Assembly (NCBI GenBank): GCA_037190665.1
Contig: JBBCJT010000227.1
Span: 1-29,456 of the forward strand
Length of the DNA stretch: 29,456 nucleotides
Origin: JBBCJT01 sp037190665
GTDB taxonomy: Bacteria > Pseudomonadota > Alphaproteobacteria > Acetobacterales > Acetobacteraceae
Reading direction: 5' to 3'
The position numbers were made by a program, and so were the translations under genes. Of this stretch, positions 25,020 to 29,456 are shown piece after piece. How positions within the stretch are numbered: the first letter of the stretch is position 1; the number at the start of each line of letters is the position of its first letter. The notes under the pieces were generated by a model, which saw only the letters and a program-made list of their open reading frames with translations, was not told where the DNA came from and searched no databases.

Positions 25020-27257
25020 CTAGAAGTCGGCGGCCAGCGACAGGAGCACGGTCCGGCCCGGCGCGGGGACCGCCCGGTTCGCCCACAGCGTCGAATAGTT
25101 CAGCTCGTCGGTCAGGTTGTAGCCGTTGAGCTGCAGCGTGAGGTTGCGGTTCAGCCGGTGCGAGACCACGGCGTCGAGCGAGAAATTCTCCGGCGCCTCG
25201 CTGGTGTTGGTGTTGTTGAGGAACACCGAGTCGCGCCAGGTGATGCCGCCGCCGATGAGCAGGTTCCAGGCCTCGCCGGGGTTGATCTCATACGTGGTCC
25301 ACAGCGACACCGCGTTCTCGGGCACATACGCCACGCGCTTGCCCTTCGCCGCGGCATTGGCCGAATCCCGCGTCTCCGAGTCGATGTAGATGTAGTTCAG
25401 GTTGATGTTCCAGTTCGGCAGCGGGTTGCCCGAGATGCCGATCTCGATCCCCTGGTTGCGCTGCTTGTCGCTGGAGGTGAACACCGTGCCGGTGGTCGGG
25501 TCGGTCTCGTGCGCGTTGTCCTTGTCGATGCGGAACAGCGCCGCCGCGATGCCGAGACGGTTGGAGATCAGACTGACCTTCGCCCCGACCTCCCACAGCG
25601 TGTTGGTCTCGTTGATGTTCGCGTTGTTCTGCGCGTTCGTCTGGCTCGACTGGCCGGCCGGGATCGTCGTGAAGTTCACGCCCGGCGGCGTCGTGGAGCG
25701 CGACCACGTGGCGTAGTAGGTCTGCGACTGGGTCGGCTCGAACACCAGGCTGACGCGCGGATCGACGTAGCTGTCGTCGGTGCTGACATCCACCGTCGGC
25801 GCGGAACCCGGCGTGCCGCTCGTGTGGTTCAGCTCGTAGTAGGTCCAGCGCAGCCCGGCGATGATCGAGAACTCGGGCACGATCCACAGCCGCTCGCTCG
25901 CGAACAGCGCCACCTGCGTCGTGTCCGTCTCGCGCTGGTTGGTCGGCGAGGACGTCACGCCCAGCGAGTAGCCGTTGGCCGGGTTGCGAACCAGCTGCGT
26001 AACCGAACCGCGCGCGGGCACGAAGCCGTAGCCCTTGCGGTCGGCGTCCTCATAGCTGGCATCGATGCCGAAGACCGCCTCGTGCCGGAGCGAACCGGTG
26101 CTGAAGCGCGCGATCCCCTGCGCGATGTTCTGGATGCCCCAGGTCTCCTGCTTGTAGGGCGAGCCGCCGCCGCCGGCGGTGATCGCCGGATTGCCGCCGG
26201 CAAAGAACTGGGTGATGCCCTGCGCGGAAAGAGAGGCGGGGGTGAAGGCGAAGCTGCGGTCCACCCAGGCGACGCGCGTGTCGTTGGTCAACGTCAGCCA
26301 GCTGTTCACCTGATGCGAGATCCGGCCGGTGACGCGATCCACCGTGACGTTGTCGCGGTCGTTCTGGATGCCATACCAGTTCGCGCGGCGGACGCCGAAT
26401 TCCGTAATGGGCTGGCCGCGGCCGCTGCTGTCGGCGATGACCGGCACGCCGCCATCGGTGGCCCGGTCGTAGTGGTAGTGCATGTACTCGATCGACCCGG
26501 TGGTGTTCGTGCCCAGGCCGAAGGCGATCGAGGGGGCGATGCCCCACTTCTCGTTGTCCTGCCCGTCGCGATCGACGAGGTTGCTGTTCTCCACCATCGC
26601 GTTGACGCGCATCGCGATCGTGTCGGAGAGCTGGATGTTCACATCGCCGGTGACGCGCATGGTCGGACCCATGCCGCCGGTGGCCACGCCGCCGTAGCTG
26701 TTGCCCAGATGCGGCGTGCGCGTGGTGGAGTTGATCGCGCCGCCGACGCTGCCCGCACCGCCGATCGCGAAGCCCGACGGGCCCTGCAGCACGGCGACGC
26801 TGTCCACGTTGAACATGTCGCGCTGGAAGGCGCCGATCTCGCGCAGGCCGTCCGACAGCACGTCGTTCTGCGCGTTGAAGCCGCGGATGCGGAACTGGTC
26901 GCCGTTCACGCCGCCGTTGCCCTCACCGATCGAGACGGTGATGCCCGGCACGTTGCGCAGCGCCTGCTCCAGCGTGGTCACGTTCTGCTGGCGCAGCACT
27001 TCGCGCGGGATGATGTTCACCGTCTGCGGCGTGTCCTGCACCGTGCCGGGCAGCCGGCCGATGCCGGTCGGCGCGCGCAGCACGTTGGGTGGATCGGCCT
27101 CGGCGGTGACGGGTGGCAGTACGGTTGGCGCCGCCCCCGTCGCCTGAGGCTCGGCCGCGCCCGTGGTTTGGGCGTCGGCCTGCCCCGGCAGGGTGGCGGC
27201 CAGACCGGTCAGTCCACCCTGTGCGAGAGTTGCCCACAACTGTACGCGCTTCTGCAT
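25020..27257 (-). CDS. TonB-dependent siderophore receptor
   Basis: 745 aa outer-membrane receptor. The ATG at 27257 has AGGGA upstream and gives a signal peptide (about residues 1-29, ending GQADAQ). The plug domain carries TVQDTPQTVNIIPREVLRQQ (given here as DTPQTVNIIP), RNVPGITVSIGEG and IRGFNAQND, and the barrel ends with the usual aromatic C-terminus (LSLAADF). DTPQ and NVPG are typical of ferric-siderophore receptors such as Fiu/FhuE/FpvA types. Adjacent piuC favours a catecholate ligand. No TonB or ExbBD genes lie in the window. Confidence 0.93.
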   Translation of the reverse strand: MQKRVQLWATLAQGGLTGLAATLPGQADAQTTGAAEPQATGAAPTVLPPVTAEADPPNVLRAPTGIGRLPGTVQDTPQTVNIIPREVLRQQNVTTLEQALRNVPGITVSIGEGNGGVNGDQFRIRGFNAQNDVLSDGLREIGAFQRDMFNVDSVAVLQGPSGFAIGGAGSVGGAINSTTRTPHLGNSYGGVATGGMGPTMRVTGDVNIQLSDTIAMRVNAMVENSNLVDRDGQDNEKWGIAPSIAFGLGTNTTGSIEYMHYHYDRATDGGVPVIADSSGRGQPITEFGVRRANWYGIQNDRDNVTVDRVTGRISHQVNSWLTLTNDTRVAWVDRSFAFTPASLSAQGITQFFAGGNPAITAGGGGSPYKQETWGIQNIAQGIARFSTGSLRHEAVFGIDASYEDADRKGYGFVPARGSVTQLVRNPANGYSLGVTSSPTNQRETDTTQVALFASERLWIVPEFSIIAGLRWTYYELNHTSGTPGSAPTVDVSTDDSYVDPRVSLVFEPTQSQTYYATWSRSTTPPGVNFTTIPAGQSSQTNAQNNANINETNTLWEVGAKVSLISNRLGIAAALFRIDKDNAHETDPTTGTVFTSSDKQRNQGIEIGISGNPLPNWNINLNYIYIDSETRDSANAAAKGKRVAYVPENAVSLWTTYEINPGEAWNLLIGGGITWRDSVFLNNTNTSEAPENFSLDAVVSHRLNRNLTLQLNGYNLTDELNYSTLWANRAVPAPGRTVLLSLAADF

Positions 27258-27287
27258 TGTCGTCGGTCCCTGGGAATGCGTTTGCGA

Positions 27288-27302
27288 GTAAGTCGCACTT
27301 AC
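27288..27302. promoter_or_regulatory. Candidate operator GTAAGT-cgc-ACTTAC upstream of the receptor gene
   Basis: A perfect 6+3+6 inverted repeat 31 bases upstream of the receptor ATG. It overlaps a possible -10 (TAAGTG on the minus strand, 16 bases from TTGCAA at 27318-27323). An iron-responsive regulator site is plausible, but it does not match the E. coli Fur box. Confidence 0.35.
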
Positions 27303-27431
27303 AGAATGGTTGCCGCATTGCAACACCCCGTTACATGTCCGGGGGAACGCAGGATCGACTGTTGCGTGAAAGCCACATAGAGGACGCGGAACGTACTCTA
27401 TGGAGCGCGGTTGGCATGCCCTCAGACCCGC

Positions 27432-27461
27432 GCGGGCGGCCCGGAGAACGGGGCCGCCCGC
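27432..27461 (-). terminator. Hairpin after the DedA-family gene
   Basis: Perfect 11-bp stem GCGGGCGGCCC/GGGCCGCCCGC with an 8-base loop, 39 bases past the stop. No T-tract. Confidence 0.55.
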
Positions 27462-27499
27462 ATTCAGCGCGTCAGAGGGCGCTTGTCAGAAGACGCGTA

Positions 27500-28060
27500 T
27501 CAGAAGACGGGCGCTGCCCGGCGCCGCTGCCACAGCGCGCGGCCTGCGAAGAACAGGCCCACCAGCGCCACGATGACGATGCCGACGATCATGAACCCGT
27601 GTTCGGCGATCGCGGCCCCGATGAACCAGCCCGCCGCGACGAAGGAGGAAGCCCAGACGCCGGCGGCCACGAAGTTCAGCGCCGCGAATCGGGCGCGGTG
27701 GATGCCCGACATGCCGCAGGCGACCGAGGCCACGTTGCGCACGCCGTAGATGAACCGGAAGCTCAGGATGAACAGGGTGCCGTACCGCTCGATCATGCTC
27801 AGCGCATGGGCGATCCGCCGCTCCGCCCGCGGCCAGCGCGTCAGTGCCTTGCCGCCGAGCCGGCGGCCCAGCGAGAACCAGAGCTGATCGCCCAGGAAGG
27901 AGCCGATCCACACCGAGATCATCAGAACCCAGGGGTCGATGATGCCGGTCGCACGGCCCGCGGCCGCGGCAAACAGGACGAAGGTCTCGCCCTCAAAGAA
28001 CGCCCAGAACGCAGCGATGACGTAGGCAATATTGCCCCATTCGCCCCAGAACTCCGCCAT
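27500..28060 (-). CDS. DedA/VTT-domain membrane protein
   Basis: 186 aa with about four hydrophobic segments. Motifs: FEGETFVLFAAAAG in the first re-entrant region, GDQLWFSLGRRLGG, and RFIYGVRNVASVACGMSG leading into FAALNFVAAGVWA. These match the DedA family, which includes membrane proteins linked to lipid-carrier recycling and envelope stress. The ATG at 28060 begins the usual short N-terminus; the open frame upstream is antisense-like. Confidence 0.87.
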   Translation of the reverse strand: MAEFWGEWGNIAYVIAAFWAFFEGETFVLFAAAAGRATGIIDPWVLMISVWIGSFLGDQLWFSLGRRLGGKALTRWPRAERRIAHALSMIERYGTLFILSFRFIYGVRNVASVACGMSGIHRARFAALNFVAAGVWASSFVAAGWFIGAAIAEHGFMIVGIVIVALVGLFFAGRALWQRRRAAPVF

Positions 28061-28102
28061 TTTAGGTCCCGCCCCCCCGGGTTGTCCTGATACTGCGCAG
28101 CG

Positions 28103-28132
28103 GAGGCGATGGACGCAAGCATCCATCGCCTC
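28103..28132 (-). terminator. Hairpin after the CBS-BON gene
   Basis: Perfect 11-bp stem GAGGCGATGGA/TCCATCGCCTC with an 8-base loop, 40 bases past the CBS-BON stop and upstream of the DedA-family start. No T-tract. Confidence 0.55.
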
Positions 28133-28172
28133 GAGACAGATTACGGAAACGTCATGTCCTGCGGCGCAGGTT

Positions 28173-28859
28173 TCAGGCGAGCGAGTAGAGCATCGCCGGG
28201 CCCACTTCGGTCCGGTTGTCAACCTTCTTCACGCCGCCGACATTGGCCGCCAGCGTCTCCAGCCCGCGGCCGATCTCGGCGCTGCCGACCAGCCCGTGCA
28301 GGGTGACCACCCCGTCGCGGACCATGACCGTGACCAGATGCGAGCTGACCCAGGGCAGCCGGCGCATCTCGTCGAGGATCTGGCGGCGGATCGCGTCGTC
28401 GGACTGGCTCTGCGGCGTGGGCGGGGTGAGAATCGCCCGCAGCAGGTCGGCGCGGGAGACGACGCCGGCCAGCCTGTCGCCGTCCATCACCAGCACGCGG
28501 CGGACGTTCTTCTGCGCCATCAGGCGCGCGACCTCCTCCGCCGAGGCGGTGGGGGGGACGCTGACGAGCTTGGTGGTCATCACGTCGCGCGCCGTCTGGC
28601 CGTGCGTCTTGGCGTATTCGCTCGCCAGCCGGTGCGGATCCGAGAACAGCACGGAGAACAGCCCCATGCTCTTCTGGTTCTCGCCCGCGACGTGGCGGAT
28701 CAGGTCGCCTTCGCTGACCAGGCCGACCACGCGCCGCTGCGCATCGGCCACCGGCACGGCGGAGATGCTGCGCTCGGACATCAGCCGCGCGATCGCCACG
28801 ACCGGCATGTCCGGCAGGATGGTGACGACGTCTGGGGTCATCAGGTCGTGGGCGTTCAT
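28173..28859 (-). CDS. CBS-domain pair plus BON domain protein
   Basis: 228 aa. CBS 1 spans about residues 5-60 (MTPDVVTILPDMPV... VGLVSEGDLIRH), CBS 2 about 93-145 (DVMTTKLVSVPPTAS... LAGVVSRADLLRA) and BON about 157-222 (DGVVTLHGLVGSAEIGRG). CBS pairs bind adenine nucleotides, and BON domains are linked to membrane or lipid contact. The role is probably energy or stress sensing; no partner is obvious. The ATG at 28859 has GGAGA 7 bases upstream. Confidence 0.9.
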   Translation of the reverse strand: MNAHDLMTPDVVTILPDMPVVAIARLMSERSISAVPVADAQRRVVGLVSEGDLIRHVAGENQKSMGLFSVLFSDPHRLASEYAKTHGQTARDVMTTKLVSVPPTASAEEVARLMAQKNVRRVLVMDGDRLAGVVSRADLLRAILTPPTPQSQSDDAIRRQILDEMRRLPWVSSHLVTVMVRDGVVTLHGLVGSAEIGRGLETLAANVGGVKKVDNRTEVGPAMLYSLA

Positions 28860-29012
28860 GGCGTTCTCCGTTGCTCCTTCAACACCAATATCCGATGCGC
28901 CTGTCCGGGACGAATTGAGGCGCGTCATGTAACGTGGCGCTTTCCCCCGCCGAATTCGATCGCTAGCTTGCCCGCCAACCAAGATCAACGACACGCAAGG
29001 GGGAATGCCGAT

Positions 29013-29456
29013 ATGCCGATAACACGCCGCCGCGTGCTGAGCTTCTCAGCCGCCGCACTTGCCGCGCCCGCCATCGTGCGCGCGCAGTCCACCCAGCTCG
29101 CCATCGCCACCGGGACGACGGGCGGTGTGTACTACCCGCTGGGCGGGGGCATGGCGAACATCTTCAGCCGTACCATCCCGGGCATGTCCGCGACGGTGGA
29201 AGTGACCGGCGGGTCGGCGGCGAACCTCCAGCTTCTCGGCGCGAACCGCGTGGGCATGGTGCTGACCCAGGTCGACGCGTCGGTGGATGCCATCGAAGGC
29301 CGGCCGCCGTTCCGCCAGAAGGTGCCGGTGCGCGCGCTGATGGTGCTCTACACCAACCGCATGCAGGTGGTGACCGTCGCCTCCACCGGCATCAAGTCGA
29401 TGGCCGACCTCAAGGGCAAGCGCCTGTCCACGGGCGCGCCCGGCTCGGCCACCGAG
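29013..29456 (+). CDS. TAXI-family TRAP transporter binding protein, 3' end off window
   Basis: 148 codons visible, open to the window edge. Signal peptide with an RRR motif (MPITRRRVLSFSAAALAAPA, cleavage near VRAQ), possibly Tat. The mature start AIATGTTGGVYYPLGGGMANI is the hallmark of TAXI proteins (ATGTTGGVYYPLGG), which bind dicarboxylates or amino acids such as glutamate for TRAP permeases; VTGGSAANLQLL and SMADLKGKRLSTGAPGS follow. The ATG at 29013 follows AGGGGG; another ATG at 29005 hits a stop after five codons. A 4TM-12TM TRAP permease may follow outside the window. Confidence 0.9.
   Translation, partial: MPITRRRVLSFSAAALAAPAIVRAQSTQLAIATGTTGGVYYPLGGGMANIFSRTIPGMSATVEVTGGSAANLQLLGANRVGMVLTQVDASVDAIEGRPPFRQKVPVRALMVLYTNRMQVVTVASTGIKSMADLKGKRLSTGAPGSATE

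Noticed and set aside
25158..27380. 740-codon open frame antisense to the TonB receptor
   Set aside because: Composed mainly of Arg, Val, Asp, His and Ala, as expected from the opposite strand of a GC-rich gene; the receptor on the other strand has clear plug and barrel motifs.

Overview
The window is about 29 kb of very GC-rich chromosome (sampled 60-base lines run roughly 70-80% G+C). It reads as a free-living alphaproteobacterium, most likely Rhodospirillales/Acetobacteraceae (Roseomonas-like). That placement is inferred from base composition, the protein families (TAXI and other orphan periplasmic binding proteins, type I and III CoA-transferases, TonB receptor with PiuC) and the GC-rich hairpin repeats; no rRNA or tRNA is present to confirm it.

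Layout. 1-3311: a partial family I CoA-transferase subunit, a secreted six-hairpin-like protein of unknown role and a divergent MFS transporter. 3318-5845: a clearly lower-GC insert carrying an SMC/ABC-type ATPase gene overlapping an RloB-like gene, lodged in the 3' end of a xanthine phosphoribosyltransferase gene (gpt). The old gpt 3' end is left behind at 3318-3374, and a 30-bp direct repeat (one mismatch) bounds the insert. This is the most notable object in the window: a minimal, integrase-less, probable anti-phage cargo in a gene 3' end. 5845-8173: csaA upstream of and overlapping gpt, a short-chain dehydrogenase and an orphan iron-type binding protein. 8174-8732: a repeat-rich gap with no gene. 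8733-10390: two tandem, translationally coupled paralogous membrane proteins of unknown family.

10500-16085: a gamma-glutamyl/peptide cluster. A gamma-glutamyltransferase on the + strand converges on a minus-strand operon of HD-domain protein, second gamma-glutamyltransferase and family 5 peptide-binding protein. 16153-17385: a CaiB/BaiF CoA-transferase. 17386-17703: a gene-free stretch of hairpins including a perfect 27-bp inverted repeat. 17704-20314: trpB, trpA and a PduO-type cobalamin adenosyltransferase, joined by 4-bp and 1-bp overlaps.

20467-23679: extensin-like protein, a degenerate HtrA-like protein with a PDZ domain that has lost all three catalytic residues, a LysE/ArgO-type exporter and a methyltransferase. 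23812-27257: iron functions (low-affinity iron permease family protein, PiuC-like dioxygenase, TonB-dependent siderophore receptor with a candidate operator). 27500-29456: DedA-family membrane protein, CBS-BON protein and the start of a TAXI TRAP binding protein. GC-rich hairpins without U-tracts follow several of the genes and are the likely terminators.
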